Assembly (NCBI GenBank): GCA_016762995.1 | Contig: JAESUT010000075.1 | Coordinates: 7,023 to 14,279 of the forward strand | Direction of reading: 5' to 3' | From: Gammaproteobacteria bacterium | GTDB lineage: Bacteria > Pseudomonadota > Gammaproteobacteria > Pseudomonadales > Pseudohongiellaceae | Length of the DNA stretch: 7,257 nt | In this document: positions 1-4,832 of the stretch, piece by piece | How positions within the stretch are numbered: the stretch's first letter is position 1 | Layout of the letters: each line of letters opens with the position of its first letter | Position numbers and translations under genes: made by a program | The notes under the pieces: model-generated | Told to the model about the DNA's origin: nothing | Databases searched by the model: none | What the model saw: only the letters and a program-made list of their open reading frames with translations

Positions 1-509
1 GAGTAATAGGGCCAGAGATAGGTATACAGATAGGTGCGATTATCTTCTGGGTCGACGAAGCGATGCAGGCCGGTGCCGTCTTGATCAAAAGGGTGAGAAT
101 ACTCGATGAGCACTTCATTGCGACCGGCTATTAAGGACGAAGGAAGCAGGGTAACGAAGTAGCCGTTGTAGTTAGGTTCTAGCACCTCGCCGTTCACGAC
201 GACGCCATTCACACTGCCACCGGTGAAGTCGATAGCAAGTGGCTTGTCGTTGTCAGTAAGAGTGAAGTTCGCGGTCACGCTGCCCTGATAAGAATCGCTG
301 AAGCTGACCAGATCTATGTCTAAGACGTACGAAATGTCGGAAACACGCGCCTTGCGTGCTATCGCTTCATCTTGGCTGAGCTGATCGAGGGCGGGGCGAA
401 TCGGGCCTTCATCGGCGCTAGTGTTTATGACTTGTGTAGCTGATTGCTCACCACAAGCGACAAGAAGTAACGTTGAAAAAATTGCGAGCAGCGTGGTAGT
501 TCGGTGCAT
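1..509 (-). CDS. M1-family aminopeptidase N-like lipoprotein, N-terminal 169 residues (partial)
   Basis: The frame stays open from an ATG at 509 to the window edge, so only the N-terminus is present. Residues 1-19 form a lipoprotein signal with the lipobox L16-V17-A18-C19. The residue after Cys is Gly, not Asp, which fits outer-membrane sorting. From about residue 52 it matches the N-terminal beta-sandwich of M1 zinc aminopeptidases of the Streptomyces PepN type: ARKARVSDISYVLDIDL, then DFTGGSVNGVVVNG, then GTGLHRFVDPEDNRTYLYT (about residues 146-164). The zinc site (HExxH plus a distant Glu) would lie beyond the window and cannot be checked. Known members cleave N-terminal residues from peptides; this one would act at the envelope. 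Right after YLYT the usual QFEP or DFEP is replaced by YLWP. An AAGGAG Shine-Dalgarno lies at 516-521, 6 nt before the ATG, which supports this start. Family call is fairly secure; activity is unproven. Confidence 0.85.
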   Translation of the reverse strand, partial: MHRTTTLLAIFSTLLLVACGEQSATQVINTSADEGPIRPALDQLSQDEAIARKARVSDISYVLDIDLVSFSDSYQGSVTANFTLTDNDKPLAIDFTGGSVNGVVVNGEVLEPNYNGYFVTLLPSSLIAGRNEVLIEYSHPFDQDGTGLHRFVDPEDNRTYLYTYLWPYY

Positions 510-515
510 TAAAAA

Positions 516-521
516 CTCCTT
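516..521 (-). promoter_or_regulatory. Shine-Dalgarno of the aminopeptidase-like gene
   Basis: On the minus strand this reads AAGGAG, followed by 6 nt and the ATG at 509. It fixes the start of a gene whose other end is outside the window. Confidence 0.7.
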
Positions 522-579
522 GGTAGGCGTTGGATCCGCCTGAGGAAGGATAAGCTACGCTAAATGGCTAGAAGAGATC

Positions 580-602
580 AATAACAATTAGGAAGTGTTA
601 TT
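580..602. promoter_or_regulatory. Perfect 7-bp inverted repeat in the divergent intergenic region
   Basis: AATAACA (580-586) and TGTTATT (596-602) are exact reverse complements separated by 9 nt. They lie in the roughly 136-bp gap between the leftward aminopeptidase-like gene and the rightward nuclease-like gene. A regulator operator is more likely than a terminator, because no gene ends here and no T-run follows. Bound factor unknown. A weak minus-strand -35-like TTGATC (576-581) with TAGCTT about 18 nt downstream would place this site at or above that promoter; this is inference. Confidence 0.35.
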
Positions 603-645
603 CTTGGGGATTGAGCCTTTAACAAATTAAATGAGACGCTAAGCA

Positions 646-1503
646 ATGCGACTAATCATCACAAATAAGCTATATAAGGCAGTGCTGCTCGCGAGTACGG
701 TATGTACATTGTTTCTTTCGCCGGTACTGCATGCCCAAAGCGTTGCTATTGCTCATTGTCAGGGAATCTGCCCTAGTTATACCTCCAGCCTTTCCGCAAC
801 GCGAGCGAATGTGGTTGTGCACAATCTCTACGCAGCCGGCCTGAATGGTGACACCGGCATGGCAGACTGGGTCGCCTACCGATTGACCAAGGAGGCGATA
901 GGTGTTGCATCCCTATTACCTCGTTTCTGGCAACCCGATGAGCTAGTGCGTCTATCCGGCATTGGAGAGTTAGCCGAAGCCGCAGCCTTGGGGTTTTCAC
1001 TCGCGGAAATTAGCGGTGCTGGGAGTCCTTACGGTGGTCTCAATGAGCCACTTGCTAATGCTGAGGAGCGAGTCCGGCTCGCACCGATGACTAGCTTCGC
1101 GAAGGCGCCTTATTGGAGAGAATTAAACAATCTCAGCAATATGGTATCGATGCCTGCGCCACTACGGCGTGGAGCTTGGTTGCAACTCGAACAGACTCTG
1201 AATCAGATAGTTAGCGAAGAGAACTCCTTGGGTGTAATCAGCGGCCCTCTCTATCTGATTGATGGGCCGCTAAGCACTGTCATGAATAACACGAACCTAA
1301 ATCCAGCTGCTTATTTTAAAGTAGTTGTTGCGGACAGTGGCATTGCGGCGTTTGTCTTTACGCACGATGTTTCTCAGGCAGACCGGTTTTGTGAACACCA
1401 GGCGGATCTTGGGCAAATCGAATTGATGAGTGGTCTGGACTTGTTTCCCGAGCGCAATCCTGTGCTATCGGCACAGCTCTTAAGTGAGCTAGGTTGTTCT
1501 TAG
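646..1503 (+). CDS. Secreted Serratia-type (DNA/RNA non-specific) nuclease homologue with degenerate active site
   Basis: 285 aa. A signal peptide spans residues 1-30 (cleavage near LHA-QS). The mature part can be aligned by eye with Serratia marcescens secreted nuclease almost throughout: C38-x3-C42 matches Cys9-Cys13, MADWVAYRLTK (72-82) matches FANWVAYHITK, LNNLSNM (160-166) matches LNYLSNI, RGAWLQLE (175-182) matches QGAWARLE, GPLY (200-203) is identical, and C249 and C284 match the second disulfide. From residue 141 to 182 the alignment needs no gap. There the DRGH motif reads E141-R142-V143-R144, so the catalytic His89 position is Arg, and the Mg-ligand Asn119 position is R174. Retained are R142 (Arg87), E182 (Glu127) and R93 (likely Arg57). 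About 19 extra residues precede the motif. The reading frame is unbroken, so this is substitution, not frameshift. The fold call is strong; nuclease activity is doubtful. There is no strong Shine-Dalgarno; GAGA at 633-636 is the best candidate. A four-codon ATG ORF (631-642) ends 3 nt before the start. Confidence 0.85.
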   Translation: MRLIITNKLYKAVLLASTVCTLFLSPVLHAQSVAIAHCQGICPSYTSSLSATRANVVVHNLYAAGLNGDTGMADWVAYRLTKEAIGVASLLPRFWQPDELVRLSGIGELAEAAALGFSLAEISGAGSPYGGLNEPLANAEERVRLAPMTSFAKAPYWRELNNLSNMVSMPAPLRRGAWLQLEQTLNQIVSEENSLGVISGPLYLIDGPLSTVMNNTNLNPAAYFKVVVADSGIAAFVFTHDVSQADRFCEHQADLGQIELMSGLDLFPERNPVLSAQLLSELGCS

Positions 1504-1508
1504 ATTAA

Positions 1509-1534
1509 GTAGCTTGGTAGGGTGAATAAGCTAC
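1509..1534. repeat. Inverted repeat GTAGCTT / AAGCTAC just after the nuclease-like gene
   Basis: GTAGCTT (1509-1515) and AAGCTAC (1528-1534) are exact complements with a 12-nt loop, starting 5 nt after the stop codon. It could fold in the mRNA 3' end, but no T-run follows, so a standard intrinsic terminator is not supported. The right arm overlaps the 16-bp direct repeat. Confidence 0.4.
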
Positions 1535-1580
1535 AATTTGTCGCTCTTTATAAATTGTGCTGACAGGGTGAATAAGCTAC
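1519..1580 (+). repeat. Two exact copies of a 16-bp direct repeat, 46 bp apart
   Basis: AGGGTGAATAAGCTAC occurs at 1519-1534 and again at 1565-1580, with partly shared flanks to the left (GCT.G). The 9-bp core ATAAGCTAC also occurs at 550-558, in the other intergenic gap beside the nuclease-like gene. The DNA between the two copies holds another inverted repeat, ACAATTT (1533-1539) with AAATTGT (1552-1558), and a TATAAA sequence at 1549-1554. The copies end 40 bp before the next start codon, so paired regulator sites or a remnant of a local duplication are both possible. Function unknown. Confidence 0.6.
1533..1558. promoter_or_regulatory. Inverted repeat ACAATTT / AAATTGT enclosing a TATAAA box
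   Basis: The 7-bp arms (1533-1539 and 1552-1558) are perfect complements around a 12-nt centre. TATAAA at 1549-1554 resembles a sigma-70 -10 box for the 1620 gene, but there is no convincing -35 box 16-18 nt upstream. Operator or promoter role is inference. Confidence 0.25.
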
Positions 1581-1619
1581 CTTTCAGCCATTCCGATCAA
1601 GTTATTCGCGGGGCTAGTC

Positions 1620-2645
1620 ATGAAAAAAGCAATAAAGGCGTTCCCAATTATTACAGCACTGGCTATTGGCTGTGCATTTTCTAGCATCGCCTTCGCGGCC
1701 GAAGACTATGTTGCTCCACGCACAGAGTGGGGCCAACCTGATCTACAGGGGGTCTGGAATTTTTCTTCTAATACACCTATGCAGCGTCCATCTCGTTATG
1801 GCGATCGTCAGTTCCTTACACCTGAGGAAGTCAGAGAAATCGCCGAGCAGCGAGCGGCAAGAGATGCCTCGAATGATGGTGCAATAGCTGTTGAAGGAGT
1901 GGATGGCTCTTACAATGATTTCTGGGTTGAGAATGCCGGTATTGGTGGTGACGTGCGTACCTCGCATATTGTCTACCCTACTAATGGAAAGCTTCCAGCC
2001 CTTAAAGAAGGTGCGATAGCCAGTCAGGGAGTATATGGCGGGGATACCACTGGCGAATTGCGTCCGGTGCGAATCTCAGCCGGCGGTATTGGCACGGATG
2101 GCCCTGAGGATCGCGGGCTTTCAGAGCGCTGTCTAATTGGTTTCAATGCGGGGCCTCCCTTTATACCAAGCCTCTACAACAACAATGTGCAAATCTTTCA
2201 GACGAAAGACACGGCAGTCATCCTGACCGAGATGATTCACGATGCGCGCGTCGTCCCACTTGTCGACGCGCCGAGTGAGATGGGCTCGCTTAACGACGAG
2301 GTGCGACTCTGGATGGGTGATTCACGCGGCTATTGGGATGGCGATACACTCGTCGTTGAGACGCGAAACTTCAATGGCCTAGCTTCGAGCTTTGGTCAGG
2401 CCGGAACCTCGCTAGACAAAGTGCTTACAGAGCGCTTTACGCGCAGAGGGCCTTACACAGTAGATTACGAGTTCACCGTCGATGACCCATCAACCTATAC
2501 CGACAAATTCACGGCTATCGTGCCGATGACTAAAGTTGCAGGATTGCTCTATGAGTATGCTTGCCACGAGGGTAACTATGGCATGGTGAATATATTGCGC
2601 GGTGCAAGGGTGCAGGATGCAATGGCGAAATCCGAAGCGCAGTAG
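1620..2645 (+). CDS. Secreted conserved protein of unknown function (CHEGNYGM-motif family)
   Basis: 341 aa. The signal peptide covers about residues 1-26 (cleavage near AFA-AED). The protein belongs to a family I recognise from Acidobacteria and marine Proteobacteria, usually annotated only as hypothetical. Its hallmarks are all present: WGQPDLQGVWNFSSNTPMQRP (from residue 37), LTPEE (66-70), DRGLSERCLIGFNAGPP (164-180), YNNNVQIFQT (186-195), MIHDARVVPL (205-214), WMGDSRGYWDGDTLVVETRN (231-250), ERFTR (271-275), YEFTVDDP (283-290) and YEYACHEGNYGM (311-322). Length is ordinary for the family. C171 and C315 sit in conserved motifs and could form a disulfide; C18 lies in the signal peptide. 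I know of no established reaction. The conserved Asp, Glu, His and Arg clusters suggest a ligand- or metal-binding periplasmic role, but that is inference. There is no good Shine-Dalgarno, only GGGG at 1610-1613. The gene is flanked by the repeat region upstream and a terminator downstream, so it is probably monocistronic. Confidence 0.85.
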   Translation: MKKAIKAFPIITALAIGCAFSSIAFAAEDYVAPRTEWGQPDLQGVWNFSSNTPMQRPSRYGDRQFLTPEEVREIAEQRAARDASNDGAIAVEGVDGSYNDFWVENAGIGGDVRTSHIVYPTNGKLPALKEGAIASQGVYGGDTTGELRPVRISAGGIGTDGPEDRGLSERCLIGFNAGPPFIPSLYNNNVQIFQTKDTAVILTEMIHDARVVPLVDAPSEMGSLNDEVRLWMGDSRGYWDGDTLVVETRNFNGLASSFGQAGTSLDKVLTERFTRRGPYTVDYEFTVDDPSTYTDKFTAIVPMTKVAGLLYEYACHEGNYGMVNILRGARVQDAMAKSEAQ

Positions 2646-2669
2646 CACTACGATCTGGTAGAAAACAAC

Positions 2670-2705
2670 GGGGTTTTGAGTAATCACTACTCTAGCCCCT
2701 TTTTT
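2670..2705 (+). terminator. Rho-independent terminator after the 1620 gene
   Basis: GGGG (2670-2673) pairs with CCCC (2696-2699) and GAGTA (2678-2682) pairs with TACTC (2688-2692). The stem has a small interior loop and a 5-nt apical loop, and is followed at once by six T residues (2700-2705). It begins 24 nt after the stop codon and separates this gene from the one at 2748. Confidence 0.8.
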
Positions 2706-2747
2706 ATTTGTACAGTTGGTACGCCTCACAACCGAGTAGAGTGAGTT

Positions 2748-3266
2748 ATGAAATTATTCAAAAACGTAGTTGCCGTCGTAATTTGTCTATTGTTGATTCC
2801 GATCGCGGCGGTCGCGACCGCAGGTGCGAAACAGCGATTCGAGGATGGCCCTAACCGTGTCTTCTCGGGCGGGCCGCTTGTAGCCGGTGAACTGCATTCA
2901 GGCGCCGAGCCGGATTGGCGTTTCGTTAGCGAGATTCCCACTATCGAGATGCAGTTAGTAAACCCTGCACAATCTCGTCGTATCTGGATCGCCGAGTATG
3001 AGAATAAGATATACGTCTGGTCAGGCTACATGGGAAACCCTATCGGGCGAATCTGGAAGCAGTGGCCGATACAGGCTGAGCGAGATGGCCGCGCGGTGAT
3101 TCGAATTAATGGAGTGCGCTATGAGCGTCAACTTCGGCGCATACAGTCTGGCGATGTGCTCGATGGTCTGACTGCCACTATCACCGCGAAGTATCCGTCG
3201 GCGACAACTCGTGCCGCGGTGGAAGCGGGTGATGTGTGGGTATTTGAAGCTGCGCCTCGGGGTTAA
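2748..3266 (+). CDS. Conserved exported or membrane-anchored protein, function unknown
   Basis: 172 aa. Residues 7-26 are a hydrophobic segment after a short basic N-terminus; it may be an uncleaved anchor or a signal peptide ending near ATA-GA. The body alternates short hydrophobic strands with charged turns: DWRFVSEIPTIEMQLV (56-71), RRIWIAEYENKIYVWSG (77-93), RIWKQWPIQAERDGRAVIRI (101-120), GVRYERQLRRI (122-132), DVWVFEAAPRG (162-172). This pattern resembles secreted relatives with a split beta-barrel (PNPOx/nitroreductase-like) layout, but I see no diagnostic cofactor motif and the comparison is tentative. The mature part has no cysteine. The start is preceded by AGAGTGAG, a weak Shine-Dalgarno. 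A 42-aa small membrane protein starts 3 nt after the stop, so the two are probably co-translated. The terminator upstream implies a promoter in 2706-2747, but I see no clear boxes there. Confidence 0.75.
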   Translation: MKLFKNVVAVVICLLLIPIAAVATAGAKQRFEDGPNRVFSGGPLVAGELHSGAEPDWRFVSEIPTIEMQLVNPAQSRRIWIAEYENKIYVWSGYMGNPIGRIWKQWPIQAERDGRAVIRINGVRYERQLRRIQSGDVLDGLTATITAKYPSATTRAAVEAGDVWVFEAAPRG

Positions 3267-3269
3267 ACG

Positions 3270-3398
3270 ATGAAAAACTTTTACATTTTTACCGCGCTTG
3301 CTGTAATGGTTACAATCCTTTCCGTATTATTTGTACCCGGCGTTGACGACTATGTGGAGCGTATTTTTCAGGCCTATCTGGGCCGCGCCGCACGCTAG
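3270..3398 (+). CDS. Small 42-aa single-helix membrane protein
   Basis: A short ORF with ATG at 3270 and TAG at 3396. It begins MKNFYIFTALAVMVTILSVL, so residues 4-23 form one membrane helix after a basic N-terminus. A proline-glycine turn (P23-G24) follows, then an 18-residue tail starting VDDYVERIF and ending in GRAAR. The tail could be an amphipathic helix. The start lies 3 nt after the stop of the 172-aa gene, with GGGG (3259-3262) inside that gene's last codons as a possible ribosome site. The spacing suggests translational coupling. Real-gene evidence: junction position, a proper membrane profile and no rare-codon look. It could be a partner subunit of the 172-aa protein or a short envelope regulator; homologues are not known to me. 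Confidence 0.6.
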   Translation: MKNFYIFTALAVMVTILSVLFVPGVDDYVERIFQAYLGRAAR

Positions 3399-3409
3399 GA
3401 GAGAAGATA

Positions 3410-3475
3410 TTGGAAGAGTTGAACATTACTCTGGATATTGCGAATCAACGAATTTATATGACGGAAGCTAACTAA
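3410..3475 (+). CDS. Possible 21-codon micro-ORF with TTG start
   Basis: AGGAGA at 3397-3402 is one of the best Shine-Dalgarno sequences in the window and sits 7 nt before TTG at 3410. That TTG opens a 21-codon frame (LEELNITLDIANQRIYMTEA, then N) ending in TAA at 3473-3475. It directly follows the stop of the 42-aa gene. No ATG is available at suitable spacing. The peptide has no recognisable domain. It could be a real small protein, a remnant of a longer gene, or a chance alignment with a ribosome-like sequence. Confidence 0.25.
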   Translation: MEELNITLDIANQRIYMTEAN

Positions 3476-3520
3476 CTGGTTATCCTGTCTGCTAATGACT
3501 GGACTCGAAGTAACTATTTG

Positions 3521-3620
3521 CACTAGCAACTACTTAATTGAACTAATAACTACTTAATTGAACTAATAACTACTTAATTGAACTAATAACTACCTAATTG
3601 AACTAACAACTACCTAGATA
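3521..3620 (+). repeat. Tandem array of five 20-bp units upstream of the SRPBCC gene
   Basis: The unit AACTAATAACTACTTAATTG is exact at 3541-3560 and 3561-3580. The unit at 3581-3600 differs at one base. The flanking units 3521-3540 and 3601-3620 are degenerate, and 3501-3520 looks like a still weaker sixth copy. All frames contain stops, so it is not coding. Joined units create an imperfect dyad TTAATTGAACTAA (3534-3546, 3554-3566, 3574-3586; with C for the first T at 3594-3606), 5 of 6 base pairs complementary around a central G. The array ends 19 nt before the start codon, inside or next to the promoter. Close similarity between units implies recent expansion and possible copy-number variation. 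There are no spacers, so it is not CRISPR. Confidence 0.9.
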
Positions 3621-3634
3621 ATCAAAAAAGGATG
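3617..3634 (+). promoter_or_regulatory. Candidate -10 box and Shine-Dalgarno of the SRPBCC gene
   Basis: GATAAT (3617-3622) resembles a sigma-70 -10 box, but the sequence 16-18 nt upstream lies within the repeat array and gives only a poor -35. AAGGA (3628-3632) is a good Shine-Dalgarno 7 nt before the ATG at 3640. A start here would give a very short leader, so the true promoter may instead lie in or above the repeats. The ribosome site is well supported; the -10 box is not. Confidence 0.4.
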
Positions 3635-3639
3635 TACAC

Positions 3640-4128
3640 ATGAAACGCTTAATTTTGACTCTCCTTGCACTACCTAGCTTGATGGCTACGATGGCAATCG
3701 CGCAGGAATACGTAGCAATCGAAATGGAGATCGATGTCGACAAGCCTGCTGCAGAAGTTTGGTCCAAAGTGGGTGGTTATTGCGATATCAGTGAATGGCT
3801 TGGCCTCGACTGTGAAATCACGGCAGGTAATGGCGCCCTAGGTACGGTCCGTTCGCTATTGAATGGCAGGATCTTAGAGATTCTTGTCGCCGAGACTGAA
3901 CTGTCCTATGGCTACACACAGCCGGCACCCGAAGAGGGTTTTTATGATCATTACCACGGTTTTCTTGAGGCGCGCCCTGTGAACGCGAATAGCTCTAAGC
4001 TGCTGTATACGCTGATGCTGGATGTGTCTAACCTGGAAGACCAGGCGGCGAAGGATGCGGATGTCGCTAGACGACGTGGCATGTTTGAAGGCGCACTAGC
4101 CGCGATGAAGAAAATGGCCGAACAATAA
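3640..4128 (+). CDS. Secreted SRPBCC (polyketide cyclase-like, START-fold) protein
   Basis: 162 aa. A clear signal peptide (1-21, cleavage AIA-QE) leads into a single SRPBCC-type domain of about 140 residues. Matching features are EMEIDVDKPAAEVWSKVGGY (28-47), which is the usual first strand and helix, CDISEWL (48-54), GALGTVRSL..G (65-76), ELSYGYTQP (87-95), the YHGFLEARP strand (105-113), LLYTLMLDV (121-129) and a long C-terminal helix MFEGALAAMKKMAE (148-161), which normally lids the cavity. The fold binds hydrophobic ligands; most bacterial members are cytoplasmic, whereas this one would be periplasmic. C48 and C58 could form a disulfide after export. The ligand cannot be read from sequence. 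The gene stands alone between the 20-bp repeat array and a strong terminator. Confidence 0.85.
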   Translation: MKRLILTLLALPSLMATMAIAQEYVAIEMEIDVDKPAAEVWSKVGGYCDISEWLGLDCEITAGNGALGTVRSLLNGRILEILVAETELSYGYTQPAPEEGFYDHYHGFLEARPVNANSSKLLYTLMLDVSNLEDQAAKDADVARRRGMFEGALAAMKKMAEQ

Positions 4129-4149
4129 GTTCAAAACCATTGAAGAAGA

Positions 4150-4184
4150 GGCGGAGGAGAAGAGATTCTCTCTCCGCCTTTTTT
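4150..4184 (+). terminator. Strong rho-independent terminator between convergent genes
   Basis: GGCGGAG (4150-4156) pairs with CTCCGCC (4172-4178), extended inward by GAGA with TCTC across one bulge, then six T residues (4179-4184). It serves the SRPBCC gene. It lies 3 nt past the stop of the leftward DUF1080 gene (4188), so the hairpin could also end that transcript, although the minus-strand tract after it (TCTTCTTC) is only moderately T-rich. Confidence 0.85.
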
Positions 4185-4187
4185 GTT

Positions 4188-4796
4188 TTACAACTCCCTA
4201 ATTACCATCTTTCGAAAACGCAGAGTACCGCGGGCCCATTGCAGGGCTATCGGTCCGCTTGCCAATAGATCATCGTGTACATCCACGGTTCGCTTGCCAT
4301 TGAGTTCTACCACTAAGTGATTACCGTCTAAGGTAATGACGAACACATTCCATTTATTCCCGGCTGTAGGCCTAGGCTCATCTACTGGCGCGATGTGTAC
4401 TATTGCGCCGGTGCCGAAAGAAGGATCGCCGCGCTGATCGAATACATTTGCCTCATAGCAGCTACGGTCCGTAATCTGATTTGCATCCTCACAGCGCATA
4501 TAGATACCGCTATTGGAATCATTGCTCGCCCAGAATTCGACGCGCAGGGAAAAATCGCTGTAACTTTTCTTGCTGACCAGCCAGGAAGTACCGCTACCCT
4601 GTGTTGCCTGAATAGCATTGTGCTCGGCAGACCAATTCGCATCGCCGACGATGTTGAAGTTCTCCATGCCATCAGTGCCATCTATCAGGGTAACCCAGTC
4701 GTTGTCAGCTGCTTGAATAAAAGAGCTCGCTAACACCGTAGCTAGCCCTACAAAGAGTAGGCCAAAATAGTCTGATAATTTGTAGACTGAACGCAT
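4188..4796 (-). CDS. Secreted DUF1080 / 3-keto-disaccharide hydrolase family protein
   Basis: 202 aa. The signal peptide spans about residues 1-29 (cleavage near IQA-AD). The rest is one DUF1080 domain (PF06439, a concanavalin-like jelly roll): WVTLIDGTDGMENFNIVG (34-51), NWSAEHNAI (54-62), SWLVSKKSYSDFSLRVEFWA (71-90), NSGIYMRCED (95-104), the YEANVFD strand (114-120), GNKWNVFVITLDGNHLVVEL (146-165), NGKRTVDV (166-173) and GPIALQW..GTLRFRKMVIR (181-200). Length is near the single-domain norm. Family members are secreted and tied to polysaccharide use; some hydrolyse 3-keto-glucosides, but many have no assigned substrate. C102 and C113 could pair. An AGGAG at 4806-4810 lies 9 nt before the ATG. 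The DUF58-TgpA operon lies upstream on the same strand, but the 83-bp gap with a promoter-like palindrome suggests separate control. Confidence 0.88.
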   Translation of the reverse strand: MRSVYKLSDYFGLLFVGLATVLASSFIQAADNDWVTLIDGTDGMENFNIVGDANWSAEHNAIQATQGSGTSWLVSKKSYSDFSLRVEFWASNDSNSGIYMRCEDANQITDRSCYEANVFDQRGDPSFGTGAIVHIAPVDEPRPTAGNKWNVFVITLDGNHLVVELNGKRTVDVHDDLLASGPIALQWARGTLRFRKMVIREL

Positions 4797-4832
4797 TGTA
4801 TTTTTCTCCTAAAGAGTGTTATGAATTGTCTA

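Noticed and set aside
631..642. Four-codon ATG frame just upstream of the nuclease-like gene, as a regulatory leader peptide
   Set aside because: No Shine-Dalgarno precedes it and it encodes only Met-Arg-Arg plus stop-adjacent sequence; probably chance.
773..1000. 75-codon minus-strand open frame inside the nuclease-like gene
   Set aside because: Lies wholly opposite a well-supported gene; the arginine-rich protein has no recognisable domain and looks like a shadow frame.
1066..1080. A frameshift or sequencing error as the cause of the lost DRGH motif
   Set aside because: The frame is unbroken and the alignment to the family is colinear on both sides without a gap, so codon substitutions explain it.
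3521..3620. Short regular repeats that might suggest a CRISPR array or plasmid iterons
   Set aside because: Units are directly adjacent with no spacers, no cas genes are present, and there is no replication initiator gene or DnaA-box cluster nearby.
3632..3643. ATG-TAC-ACA-TGA mini-frame overlapping the SRPBCC start
   Set aside because: Its ATG is part of the ribosome-binding region itself, so initiation there is unlikely.
4395..4733. 112-codon plus-strand open frame opposite the DUF1080 gene
   Set aside because: The minus-strand frame has a signal peptide and a full DUF1080 domain; the opposite frame has no family features or ribosome site.
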